DNA from: JAJPKK01 sp963747835
GTDB taxonomy: Bacteria; Pseudomonadota; Alphaproteobacteria; Rhizobiales; Xanthobacteraceae
NCBI GenBank assembly: GCA_963747835.1
Contig: CAVVGO010000005.1
Span: 2,046,001 to 2,110,000, forward strand
Direction of reading: 5' to 3'
Length of the DNA stretch: 64,000 bases
Shown: one piece after another, positions 36,438-45,827 of the stretch
Layout of the letters: each line of letters begins with the position of its first letter
Position numbering within the stretch: position 1 is the stretch's first letter
The notes under the pieces: model-generated
Database searches by the model: none
What the model saw: only the letters and a program-made list of their open reading frames with translations
What the model was told of the DNA's origin: nothing
Position numbers and translations under genes: made by a program

Positions 36438-37719
36438 TCACACCGCCACATGCGGCTCGCCCTTGCGCACCTTGGCGGCATCGAGCGCGACGTCGCGGAA
36501 CGAGGCCTTGTGCGGCAGCACGAAAGAGGCGGAGCGGACGTATTGGGCGGCCTCGTCGAGGCCGGGCGCCCGCCCTCCCCGCGCTACCGTCTCGGCGGCC
36601 TTGCGCAACCGCAGCCGCGCCATGATGATCGCATTGTCGGTGGAGACGAGGTTCTCCTTGCTGCGGTCCTGGATCGCGCCCATGCTCTCCTGGATCGCGG
36701 CGTCCTGCATGGCGAGGCCGCGGATGCCGCTGTAGGTGAGGTTGGCCTCCTGGGCGGTGCGGTCCATCAGGTAGCCGTTTGTGCGGTTCGCGAGCGGCCG
36801 GAAGGTGCCAGGAACAAGCTCCGCGTGGACGCCGGCGCCCTGCTTCATCAATTCGACTTCCTCGGTCGTCAACGGACGCACCGGATGAAACGTCATCGTC
36901 CACGCCATGCAGTTGTGGTCATCCATCGGCACCCAGGCGTGGCCGTTGAGCGCGTTGCCCTTGTAGGGCGGGATCAGCGTGTACCACGGCATCAGCCACT
37001 GGGTGACGCGCCAGTAATGCTGGCCCGGGTCGGCGTCACGCCGCGCGCCGATCAACAGGCCGCCCGGGGACTCGAGTATGTCGAACACCGTGTTGGTCGA
37101 GCGGGTGAACTTGGCGCCGCTGGTGTTGCGGTGGAGCGGATCGCGATCGAGATCACAGCGGTGCAGGAACGACACGTGGCTCGAAGTCGATGCCACCTTC
37201 CATCGCCTGGAGATAGTTGCTTTCCTGCCAGCGCTTGGAGAGAAACACGTGGGACGACGGTAGCCCGACCCATTCGAACGCCGGCGCCGGCGGCTGTTCG
37301 GCGGACGGACCCATGTAAGCCCAGATGACGCCGCCGGCTTCGACGCAAGGATAGGACTTCAACTTGATCTTGCCGCAGAACCCGCTCGAAGCCGGCTCCG
37401 ACGGCACGTCGACGCACTGCCCGGTCACGTCGTATTTCCAGCCATGATAGGAACAGCGCAGGCCGTTCTCCTCGTTGCGGCCGAACCACAGCGAGACGCC
37501 GCGATGGGCGCAGAACTCATCCATCAGGCCGATCCGGCCGTCGGTGTCGCGGATCGCGATCAGCCGCTCCGACAGCAATTGCACCTGCACCGGCGGGCAG
37601 TTCGGCCGCGGCAGCTCTTCGGCCAGCATCGCGGGAATCCAGTAGCGGCGAAACAGCTCGCCCATCGGTGTACCCGGCCCGCTCGCCGTCATCAGCACGT
37701 TCTGTTCAGGAGTGATCAT
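36438..37719 (-). pseudogene. Rieske ring-hydroxylating oxygenase, split by one frameshift
   Basis: One 426-residue enzyme read in two frames. The first part (from 37719) carries the Rieske [2Fe-2S] ligands Cys70/His72 (CAHRGVSLWF) and Cys89/His92 (CSYHGWKYD). The second part (about 37183 to 36438) carries the catalytic iron domain. The frames switch at 37184-37185, where one surplus A must be removed. The corrected join reads GGIDSSHVSFLHR, placing the break inside the Asp/His motif that holds the catalytic iron. The family resembles phthalate dioxygenase/vanillate demethylase-type monooxygenases. The rest is intact, so either a sequencing error or a very recent mutation is likely. Confidence 0.8.
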
Positions 37720-37757
37720 CGCATTCTCCGCATTCGATCAAACCTATCAATAACTCC

Positions 37758-37781
37758 AGGGCGGGTTCCCTTTCACCCGCC
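37758..37781. repeat. partial copy of the GGGCGGGTT palindrome
   Basis: AGGGCGGGTTCCCTTTCACCCGCC is the same kind of hairpin as one arm of the element at 36329. It is found in the gap between the Rieske oxygenase and the solute-binding protein gene. Confidence 0.6.
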
Positions 37782-37847
37782 ATTCCGACCACCCGCGGGA
37801 CCGGCCTTCGGCCTCTTTTCATAGGAAATGACCTCAAGCGCAAGTCG

Positions 37848-38909
37848 TCAGTGCTTCTCCCACGGCCCCAGTGTCCGCACCGCCTCCTCGGCAAACGTAT
37901 TGTCGAGCACCTGGTCGACCGACACCTTGCCGTCGACCAGGCCGCGCTGGGTAAAAAAGCCGAGATCGTTCTTGAGCGCCGCCGCGTTGACGTGCCCGTC
38001 GGGGTTCACGGCGAACGGAGTCATCGCGGCGTATGTTTCGGGGTCCTTGACGCTCGTATATTCAGTGAGGATCGCGATGATCTCGGACGCATTCGGTCCT
38101 GCGAGCCGGCCGTCCTTCAAGGCAAGATTGTAGTCGCGCACCGCCCGGATATAGGCGTTCATGAATTTCTGCGCGAGCACATGGCGGGCCGCGAAGCTCT
38201 CCGAATACAGTACCACGGCGGTCTGCTGGCCGGGGTAGATCGCCTGCGGGCTCGCCCGCACCGCATAGCCGTCCCTGATGGAACGCGTCACCGTCGGCTC
38301 ATTGGTGACGCCGCCATCGATGCCCTTATTGCGGTAAGCGGCGAGCATTTCGGGAAAACCCATATAGACCACGTTGACGTCGCCGAACTTGAGGCCGCCC
38401 TTCTTGAGCGCCTCGTTGAGCGCGGATTCCGAGCCGCTGCCCTGGGCGGCGGTCGCGATCGTCATGCCCTTGAGGTCGGCAAGCGTCTTGAACCGGCCGC
38501 CGTCGACCAGATCCTTACGGATGAGCAGCGTCGAAAATTCGTAGCCGTCCGCGACGGAACCTTTGTCGGCAACGATGCGCATGCGAATGCCGCGCTCGAC
38601 CGCGTTATAGAGCCCCGCGGCCACCGTCCCGGCGCCGACGTCGAGCTGACCGGTCCCGAGCGGCGCAATCATGCGCGCCGCCGACGCAAACGACGTCATC
38701 GCCACCGTGATGCCGGCGTCGCGGAAATAGCCCTTCTTGTCAGCAATGAAGAAGCCGACATCGGTTGCCGTATTGGTGATGCCGATATTGATGGTCTGAG
38801 CGGAAGCCGGGGTGGCGGCCGCGAGGAGCGCGGCTTGGAGCGTGAGTTGGAGCGCGACGAGGCGGCCTGCAGTTGCTCCCTTAACGGACGCGCCCAGTGC
38901 GAGTAGCAT
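37848..38909 (-). CDS. ABC importer solute-binding protein (NMT1/SsuA-like)
   Basis: A 353-residue periplasmic protein. The hydrophobic signal (LVALQLTLQAALLAAATPASA) precedes TINIGITNTATDVGFFIADKKGYF and the rest of an NMT1/THI5 or SsuA-type fold. No permease or ATPase gene lies beside it, so it must work with components encoded elsewhere. The ATG at 38909 has GGAG six bases upstream; a longer start at 38921 or 38981 is less likely. The divergent gene begins 22 bases away, so the two may share regulation. Confidence 0.82.
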   Translation of the reverse strand: MLLALGASVKGATAGRLVALQLTLQAALLAAATPASAQTINIGITNTATDVGFFIADKKGYFRDAGITVAMTSFASAARMIAPLGTGQLDVGAGTVAAGLYNAVERGIRMRIVADKGSVADGYEFSTLLIRKDLVDGGRFKTLADLKGMTIATAAQGSGSESALNEALKKGGLKFGDVNVVYMGFPEMLAAYRNKGIDGGVTNEPTVTRSIRDGYAVRASPQAIYPGQQTAVVLYSESFAARHVLAQKFMNAYIRAVRDYNLALKDGRLAGPNASEIIAILTEYTSVKDPETYAAMTPFAVNPDGHVNAAALKNDLGFFTQRGLVDGKVSVDQVLDNTFAEEAVRTLGPWEKH

Positions 38910-38931
38910 GCGGAACTCCATGGAGTCTTTG

Positions 38932-39408
38932 ATGCAAGCCACGCCCGCGAGTTTCGCCATCCCCGGCATGCGGATTCCCAATTACCGCAATTCGGCGCGG
39001 CGCGCTATCCGGCTGGTCGGCCTCGGTACGGCCGGCACCGAGGCGGTTCGTCGCGTTGGCCGGCGCGGCCTCGAAAACGTGGCGATCATGACGGGGAGCG
39101 CGCCCGTCGGCTGGTGGGAGGTCGCGGGTGACTCGCGTGACCTCAATATGATCGTGATCGTATGCGGCGAGGGCGACGCGCGGCTGTTCCGTCCCACCGC
39201 CGGCAGGCCCGATGTGCTCGTTACCTTCGTGGTGCTGCTGCGACGCGCTACTTCGTTCGCGGTGCGCGAGCCCGGCCTCGACCCTGACCTGGATCCTGGT
39301 CCTGACCTCGATCCTGACCTGGAGCGCGCCCGCGCCTTCTCGGATTTGTTCGTCACCACGTCCGACGGCGACTACGTGCCGGAGTTGATCGACAATCTGG
39401 CGAGCTGA
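38932..39408 (+). CDS. small protein with a nucleotide-binding-like N-terminus, unknown function
   Basis: A 158-residue protein. The segment AIRLVGLGTAGTEAVRRV, then GLENVAIMTGS, resembles the first strand-loop-helix of FtsZ/tubulin-like or Rossmann GTP-binding folds. The downstream catalytic part of FtsZ is absent. A tandem-repeat stretch (LDPDLDPGPDLDPDLE, bases 39279-39323) follows. The ATG at 38932 has GGAG six bases upstream; other in-frame ATG codons exist. It sits between a binding-protein gene and the chromate transporter gene, whose start is seven bases downstream. Confidence 0.55.
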   Translation: MQATPASFAIPGMRIPNYRNSARRAIRLVGLGTAGTEAVRRVGRRGLENVAIMTGSAPVGWWEVAGDSRDLNMIVIVCGEGDARLFRPTAGRPDVLVTFVVLLRRATSFAVREPGLDPDLDPGPDLDPDLERARAFSDLFVTTSDGDYVPELIDNLAS

Positions 39409-39415
39409 CCCGGCG

Positions 39416-40660
39416 ATGACGGAACCCGTCGAGCCCGCGACGCCGGCCGGCATGTCGGTCGAGGGTACTTGGGTGGAGGTGTTTGCCGCCTTTCTGAGGC
39501 TGGGGCTCACCTCGTTCGGCGGGCCGATTGCCCATCTCGGCTACTTTCGCCAGGATATCGTCGAGCGGCGCGGCTGGCTCGACGAGCACGCCTATCTCGA
39601 TCTCGTCGCGCTGTGCCAGTTCCTGCCGGGACCCGCCAGCAGCCAGGTCGGCATCGGGATCGGGCTCAGCCGCGCCGGCTATGCCGGAGCGCTTGCCGCG
39701 TGGGTCGGCTTCACCCTGCCATCCGCCATCGCGCTGGCACTGTTCGGGCTCGGCATCGAGCGGTTCGGAGCATCGCTCGATGCCGGGTGGCTGCATGAAC
39801 TCAAGATCGCCGCGGTCGCCGTGGTGGCGCAGGCGGTGTGGGGCATGGCAAGCACCATGGCGACCGGCCCGGCCCGTGCGACCCTCGCGGTGGTCGCCGC
39901 CGCGATCGTGCTGTTCATGCCCACCACGGCCAGCCAGCTCGGCGCCATCGCGCTCGGCGCCGTCGCCGGCGTTGCGCTTCTGCAAAGCGAGCGGAAAGCG
40001 TCGCAGTCCGCCCTTGCGGCCGGTGTTGATCGCCGCGTCGCGATCGCGTGTCTCGCGGCCTTCTTCGCGCTGCTGATCGGATTGCCGTTGCTGGCGGCGG
40101 CCTTCCCCGAGCCGTCGGTGGCAGGCCACGCGATCGCCGAAGCGAACGCGTTCTATCGCGCCGGATCGCTGGTCTTCGGCGGCGGCCACGTGGTGCTGCC
40201 GCTGCTGCAGGCGGCCGTGGTGCCGCCCGGATGGGTGACGAACGATGTCTTCCTGGCCGGTTACGGCGCCGCCCAGGCGGTGCCGGGGCCGCTATTCACG
40301 TTCGCGGCCTATCTCGGCACCGTGATGGGCCCGCAGCCTCATGGCATCGCGGGAGCCGCGATCTGCCTCGTCGCGATCTTCCTGCCGTCGTTCCTGCTCG
40401 TCATCGGGGTACTGCCGTTCTGGCAGGTGGTACGCACGATGCCGCAGGCGCAGGCGGCGCTTGCCGGCGTCAATGCCACCGTGGTCGGATTGCTGCTCGC
40501 CGCGCTCTATAATCCGGTGTGGACCAGCGCCATCGCGGGGCCGCGCGATTTCGCGCTTGCGCTCGCGGCCTTCCTACTGCTGGTGGTGTGGAAAGCGCCA
40601 CCCTGGCTGGTGGTGGTGCTGTGCGCGGCGGGGGGCGCCGCGCTCGGACAATTCGGCTGA
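39416..40660 (+). CDS. chrA: chromate transporter ChrA
   Basis: A 414-residue inner-membrane CHR-family protein with two homologous halves (about 20-200 and 225-410). The first-half signature is FLRLGLTSFGGPIAHLGYFR and the second-half signature is FYRAGSLVFGGGHVVLPLL. Both halves show FLPGPASSQ/AVPGPLFTFAAYLG. CHR proteins expel chromate, or other oxyanions, using the proton gradient. The preceding gene and a cytochrome-like gene lie on the same strand, but no chrB-type regulator is seen. Confidence 0.9.
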   Translation: MTEPVEPATPAGMSVEGTWVEVFAAFLRLGLTSFGGPIAHLGYFRQDIVERRGWLDEHAYLDLVALCQFLPGPASSQVGIGIGLSRAGYAGALAAWVGFTLPSAIALALFGLGIERFGASLDAGWLHELKIAAVAVVAQAVWGMASTMATGPARATLAVVAAAIVLFMPTTASQLGAIALGAVAGVALLQSERKASQSALAAGVDRRVAIACLAAFFALLIGLPLLAAAFPEPSVAGHAIAEANAFYRAGSLVFGGGHVVLPLLQAAVVPPGWVTNDVFLAGYGAAQAVPGPLFTFAAYLGTVMGPQPHGIAGAAICLVAIFLPSFLLVIGVLPFWQVVRTMPQAQAALAGVNATVVGLLLAALYNPVWTSAIAGPRDFALALAAFLLLVVWKAPPWLVVVLCAAGGAALGQFG

Positions 40661-40701
40661 GACGCCCTCGCTAATCCGGCGTCCATCGGGAGGTACTCGA
40701 T

Positions 40702-41175
40702 ATGAAACGCATCGTCATCGCCGCCACCATCGCGCTCGCCGGCGCCCTCGCCTTCCCGCTTTCGCTCGCCGCCGCGCAGGACGCCAAGGAGCCCTACGCT
40801 CCGGGCCTCGGCGAGTTCATGACGGCGACGCAGCTTCGCCACGCCAAGCTGTGGTTCGCCGGCAAGGCGAAAAACTGGGACCTTGCCGGCTACGAGATCG
40901 ACGAGATCAAGGAGGGCCTTGAGGACGCCGAAAAGCAGTTTCCGACCCATGACGGCATTCCGGTCGCCGACATGATCAAGACCATCATCGACCCGGCAAT
41001 CGAGGAACTCGAAAAAGCGGTCGAAGCCAAGAGCAGCACCAAGTTTGCCGCCGCCTTCGACAACCTCACCAAAGCCTGCAACACCTGCCACGCCGGCGCC
41101 AAGAAAGAGTTCATCCGGATCCAGCGCCCGACTACGCCGCCGCTCTCCAACCAGAATTTCGCGCCGGGGAAGTGA
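40702..41175 (+). CDS. periplasmic c-type cytochrome-like protein
   Basis: A 157-residue secreted protein. The signal peptide (IAATIALAGALAFPLSLAAA) is followed by a four-helix domain with a heme-binding CNTCH at about 130-134 (KACNTCHAGAKKEF). This resembles a cytochrome c' or c'-like fold. The surrounding helices are Lys/Glu-rich. GGGAGG precedes the ATG. The transporter upstream is 41 bases away; a redox partner is not obvious. Confidence 0.8.
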   Translation: MKRIVIAATIALAGALAFPLSLAAAQDAKEPYAPGLGEFMTATQLRHAKLWFAGKAKNWDLAGYEIDEIKEGLEDAEKQFPTHDGIPVADMIKTIIDPAIEELEKAVEAKSSTKFAAAFDNLTKACNTCHAGAKKEFIRIQRPTTPPLSNQNFAPGK

Positions 41176-41219
41176 GAGCGGGCGCGTGCGGAGACGCGCT
41201 GTCCGCGGACCCGATGACT

Positions 41220-41558
41220 TCAATCGAGTTCGGGGTCATCGAGCGATTGCTTGCTCAGAATCAAGCCGACATCTTTTTTGTCATGCAGAACGCGAACGAC
41301 CGCAAGAACATCGTCCTGGATGACCTAACACACGTGAAACTCATGGAATCCCTCGACCGTCCACGAGCGCAGGCCTGCAAGTTGTGGGTTGCGGACGTGT
41401 TTCGGCGCGCCCGCTTTCGGCCGTTTCAGCGCGGCACTGATGCTTGCCCTGACCGCGAGGCAGTAACGATCGGCGATATCCGAGAGCCCTTGCTTTTCAT
41501 ACCAATCATATTGCCGCAGCATGTCATCTTCAGCGGCCGCCTGAATAATCAGCTTCAC
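41220..41558 (-). pseudogene. ParE/RelE-type toxin, truncated by an in-frame TAG
   Basis: The toxin starts with a GTG at 41558 that overlaps the antitoxin stop by four bases (GTGA). It reads KLIIQAAAEDDMLRQYDWYEKQG, then RPKAGAPKHVRNPQLAGLRSW and GFHEFHV, before TAG at 41325-41327. The same frame continues to 41220 with VIQDDVLAVVRVLHDKKDVG, the normal C-terminal strand of ParE toxins. So the gene is a full-length toxin (about 112 residues) with one nonsense codon, giving a 77-residue fragment. Loss of the final strand probably inactivates the ribonuclease or gyrase-poisoning activity. Confidence 0.82.
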
Positions 41559-41824
41559 GGCAACTTCTTGCGGCCGGCGTATTTTTGCCAAATCCGGGAG
41601 GTCTTCGCCTCAAAGCGTTTCCAGAATTCGTCATTGAGCGGAATGCTTTCGGAAGCGAGCCCCTCCAGCAGTAGCGCCTCCAACCTCGCATCCGCCTCCT
41701 TCTGCTGCGCCTCGCGTAGCAGGCTGCGGAAATATTCGCTGACGTTGCCGTAGCCTCTGTTCGCGACTTGCGCGTCGACGAACTCCTTAAGGGAATCGGG
41801 CAGCGAAATGGTAACGGTGGTCAC
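41555..41824 (-). CDS. ParD-type ribbon-helix-helix antitoxin
   Basis: An 89-residue antitoxin. The N-terminal RHH DNA-binding part is MTTVTISLPDSLKEFVDAQVANRGYGNVSEYFRSLLREAQ. The C-terminal half (EGLASESIPLNDEFWKRFEA) would bind the toxin. It starts with a GTG eight bases after GGAG. Paired with the truncated ParE-like gene, it may now be an orphan antitoxin. Confidence 0.85.
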   Translation of the reverse strand: MTTVTISLPDSLKEFVDAQVANRGYGNVSEYFRSLLREAQQKEADARLEALLLEGLASESIPLNDEFWKRFEAKTSRIWQKYAGRKKLP

Positions 41825-41961
41825 GGATGCGATCTCCTGTTGTGGAGACGCACCCTGCCAGAATTCTTATCTATTAACAATAGATAAGAAACGTCACCCA
41901 GTTGCGCAGGCGCATAGCTGCGCCGTCCCGGTTCCCCTCGGCGTTTCCCCGACCCCTCAAC

Positions 41962-44167
41962 TCATCCCAGCGCCTTCTTCACCCGGTCCGGAGTCATCGG
42001 AGTTTCGCGCAGCCGCACGCCGGTGAGTTCGGCCACCGCGTTGGCGATCGCGGGCCCGACCAGCGGGGTTGCCATCTGGCCGACGCCGGTCGGATGGTTG
42101 TTGGTCGGAACCACGTCGATCGCGATCTCCGGGATCTCGTTCATGCGCGGCACGTGATAGTCGTAGAAATTCGACTGCTGGACCGTGCCGTCGTCGACGG
42201 TGATGCGCTCCCACAAAGCGAAACCTAATCCATAGACGACGCTACTTTCCGTCTGCGCCACGATGTTGTCGGGCTGGACCGCGATGCCGGGATCGAGCGC
42301 GACCCACACCTTCGGGACCCGCAGCATGCCGGACTTGCGCTCGACCGACACTTCCGCCACCAGCGCGATCTGCGTCCCCGAATAATTCATGTAGGTGAAG
42401 CCGAGCGCGCTGCCGGTCGCGCTTGCGGCCCCAGTCGGCCATGCGGCTCACCCGGTCGATGATCGCGATGGCGCGCGGATTGGTCTTGACCAGATCGCGC
42501 CGGAACGTCGCCGGATCGATCCCGCGCTTGCGCGCAAGCTCGTCCATGAACAACTCGATGGCGAAGATGTTGGTCAGGTGCGCGATGCCGCGCAGGCTCG
42601 ATGTGCGCAGGCCGCTTTCGCGCGGCACCGCCTCGCCGAGCCTATTCGGGGATCGCGTAATAGGGCGCGTCGAGACCATTATACGCGATGCCGTCGCGGC
42701 CCTTCAGCCGCTCGTAACGCACCGGGTCCTGGAACGCCGTGACCTCGTCGCAGGCCTTGCGATGGTGGAACGCGATCAGCTTGCCAGAGGCATCGAAACC
42801 GGCCCGTAGGAAGTGGGCGGACAGCGGATTGAAACGCCCGTTATGGACGTCGTCCTCGCGCGTCCACATCGCCTTGACGGGCCTCTTCACGGCGTTCGAC
42901 AGCACCACCGCGTCGTGGACATATTCCTCGTCGCGATGGCCGCGCCGGCCGAAGCCGCCGCCCATCAGCATGTCGTGATACGTGATCTTGTCGGGCGCGA
43001 TGCCCGAGCGCATCAGCCGCGACCGTCACCGCAATGGTCTTCGATTGCACGCCGCACCATAGCTCGCAGGCGTCCCGATTGGCGACACCGCGGCGACCGC
43101 GTTCAGCGGCTCCATCTGGGCGTGATAGACGAGGTCGTTGCGATATTCGCCTCCACGATGGTGGCCGCGGTCTGCAAGGCGGCCGGCGCGTCGCCTTCCT
43201 TGGCCCACAGCTTGGTCGGCTGCGACAGTGTCGCGGGCGGCCGCGGCGAATTCGACCAGCGACTTCTCGCTGTTGAAGCCCCACGCCTTGCCGGTGCGCG
43301 TCCAGGTGACCGCGAGCGCGGCCTTGGCGTCGAATGCCGCCCACGGAGTTTCGGCGACCACGCCGACCCCGTAGGGGAGCGGGACGATCCGCACCACGCC
43401 GGCGATCGCCTTCGCTTTCGCATCGTCGATCCGGTCCGGCGCCGGCGCCTTCGACGGGCGCACGCAGGATGGCGCCGTACACCATGCCGGGCACCTGCAC
43501 GTCGATGCTGTACTGCGCGGTGCCGTTCACCTTGCGCGGCAGTTCGACGCGCATCACGTCCTTGCCGATGAGGCGAAACCGATCCGGCGACTTAAGCTCG
43601 CTCTCCGCGATCTCCGGCGCCTTGGCCGGGATTTTGGCGAACGCCGCGATCTCCCCGTAGGTCAGCCGGCGCCCGGATTTCTCATGAATGACCACGTTCG
43701 GTCCGGTCGTCAGTTCCTCAACTGGAACGCTCCAGTGCGCGGCGGCGTTTGCCAGCAGCACCTTGCGAACTTGCGCACCGAACAGCCGCAGTTCCTTGAA
43801 GTAGGCGGTCACCGCATTGCTGCCGGCGGTGTACATGTAACCAAATGCAGGATTCTTGTAGAGTTCGTCGTTCGGCGGCGCGACGATCACCTGCACCTTG
43901 GACCAGTCGGCGTCGAGTTCCTCGGCGAGAATGAGCGGCAGCGAGGTGAGCGAGCCTTGGCCCATTTCGGCCGCCGGCGACATGATCGCGACCGTGTCGT
44001 CGGTCGAGATCGTCACCCAAGGGCTCATCACCACGTCCCCGCCGCGGGCCGCAACGCCTGAGCCGGCCCGCAGGCCCGACGCCACGGCGAACGTGAATCC
44101 GGCGGTGCCGATCATGAAGGCTCGGCGGCCGATGTCGGTTTTGATTTTGCGCGAATACGACGGTCAT
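41962..44167 (-). pseudogene. molybdenum hydroxylase large subunit (IorB/CoxL-like), many indels
   Basis: Read in restored frames, this is a large xanthine-oxidase-type subunit. It starts at an ATG at 44167 with a twin-arginine-like stretch (IGRRAFMIGTAGF), then VNGTAQYSIDVQVPGMVYGAILRAPVEGA. It continues with YHAQMEPLNAVAAVSP, TYHDMLMGGGFGRRGHRDEEY and GVGQMATPLVGPAIANAVAELTG. I placed single-base indels near 44151, 43440, 43227, 43145, 43080, 43004, 42647 and 42412 (mostly surplus bases, two losses). No in-frame stop appears in the restored frame. It resembles isoquinoline 1-oxidoreductase beta. As written it cannot be translated. Confidence 0.72.
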
Positions 44168-44169
44168 GG

Positions 44170-44626
44170 CTAGGCCTCCTTCGCGGCGCGCTCGACTGGC
44201 GCGGAGGATACGAGGATAGGTACCGCAGCGGCAGATGTTCGTGCTCATGTGCTCGACGATCTGGGCGCGGCTCGGCGCCGGATTATGAGCAAGGAGGTCG
44301 GCGGCGCTCATGATCTGGCCGGATTGGCAGTAGCCGCATTGCGGCACCCGCTCGGCGAGCCAGGCCTTCTGCACCGGATGGGAGGAATCCGCCGACAGGC
44401 CCTCGATGGTGGTCACGGTCTTGTCGACGACTTCCGACACCTGGGTCTGGCAAGAGAACGCGCGCTTGCCGTCGATATGCACCATGCAAGCGCCGCATAA
44501 TCCGGTACCACAGCCGAACTTGGTGCCGGAGAGCTTGAGTTCCTCGCGGATCACCCACAGCAGCGGAATCTGCGGCGGCGCTTCGGAATGAGCGGCCTTG
44601 CCGTTGACTTTGAAATCAAATGCCAT
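44170..44626 (-). pseudogene. 2Fe-2S small subunit (IorA-like), one surplus base near the end
   Basis: The small [2Fe-2S] subunit paired with the large subunit. CGTGLCGACMVHIDGKRAFSC supplies the plant-ferredoxin-type cluster, and CGYCQSGQIM with ICRCGTYPRIL supplies the second. The start ATG at 44626 follows GGAGG. A surplus T at 44197 shifts the frame; corrected, it ends LRAVERAAKEA with a TAG two bases before the large-subunit ATG. The shift as written would fuse it to the next gene. Confidence 0.78.
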
Positions 44627-44811
44627 TTGGTCCCTCCGTAGCATCCATCACGATGGCATATGCCGTAGCGGCGTATCCATTGACGCAGTCGCCGCCGGCG
44701 AACTGATGACATCTAGCTTTCCGGCGGAGAGGGGGAGCTGACGCGATGACCCGGCATCGACTGGGGATTAGCAAGCCGGGCAAGGGCGGCCCGAATTGCG
44801 GAACTCACTCG

Positions 44812-45784
44812 TCACAACTTCGGGATATGCGCGTCCGCGATCACCTTGCCCCATTTCGCGATATCGGCCTTGAGCCGCGCTTCGATCTCCTGAGGCGGAC
44901 CGGACTGGGCCTCCAACCCGAGGTCGAGCATGCGTTGTTTGAGGTCCGGCAATTCCACCGCTTGGCGCACTGCCTGGTTGAGCTTCGCGACGATGTCCGG
45001 CGACGTGCCGGCCTTGGCGAACAGCGCGTTCCATGACCGCACCTCGTAGCCTGGCACGCCGGCCTCGGCGGCGGTCGGCGCGTTGGGCGCGAACACCGCG
45101 CGCTTTCGCCGGAGGTCGCAAGCAGGCGCAGCTTGCCGTCCTCGATGCCGCTTTCATGGTCGCGTAATATTCGACCGCAAGCTGGATGTCGTTGCGCAGC
45201 AGCGCGACCACGGTGTCCGGCGTGGTGCGGTAGGGAATGATGGTGACGTTGATGCTGGCGGTCGCGCGCAACAGCTCGGCGCCGAGGTTCTGGGTGCTGC
45301 CGACATTGACGGTGCCGACATTGAGCTTGCCCGGGTTGGCGCGCGCGTCCTTGAGAAAATCGCCAAGCGTCCCATACGGCCCGGTCGCATTGGTGGTGAA
45401 GGTGAGATCGAACAGGCTGAAGCCCGAGACGGGCGTGAAATCCTTCACCGGATCGAACGGCAGGGTCTTGAACAGCGGCACGCTGATGGCGGTGCCATTC
45501 GTCACCAGCGCCAGCGTGTATCCGTCAGCCGGCGCTGCAAGCACCGACCGCGCCGCCGAAATCCCGCCGGCGCCCGGCTGGTTGTCGACGATGAAGCGCG
45601 CGCCGAACTGTTCGCCGAGCTTTTCCGCCATCAGCCGCGTCGTGATGTCGCCGACCCGCCCGCCGCGAACGGCGACGATGATCCGCACCGGCCGCGTTCG
45701 GATAATCCTGCGCGCGCCGCGGCAGGATCGCCGGTGACGCAAAGAGCGACTGCCCACGGCAAGCCAAGCAGCAGCGGGTCGCAT
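44812..45784 (-). pseudogene. Bug-family solute receptor, frameshifted
   Basis: A fourth Bug receptor. Recognisable parts are RPVRIIVAV then GDITTRLMAEKLGEQFGARF, DNQPGAGGISAARSVLA, PADGYTLALVTNG and, in another frame, APNAPTAAEAGVPGYEVRSW with a C-terminal helix ending IADAHIPKL. The frame is broken near the signal peptide (about 45720-45770), within the FAAGG segment (about 45660-45710) and twice near 45098-45155. The signal peptide in the restored frame reads LLLGLPWAVALCVTGDP. The starting ATG is at 45784. Confidence 0.7.
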
Positions 45785-45827
45785 AAGACTCGGCTCTAGA
45801 CCACGGGCGCTGTTATCGTTTAATCGG

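Noticed and set aside
41325..41327. TAG as a recoded (pyrrolysine-type) codon in the toxin
   Set aside because: No tRNA or synthetase for recoding is visible, and a simple nonsense mutation in a toxin is more likely.
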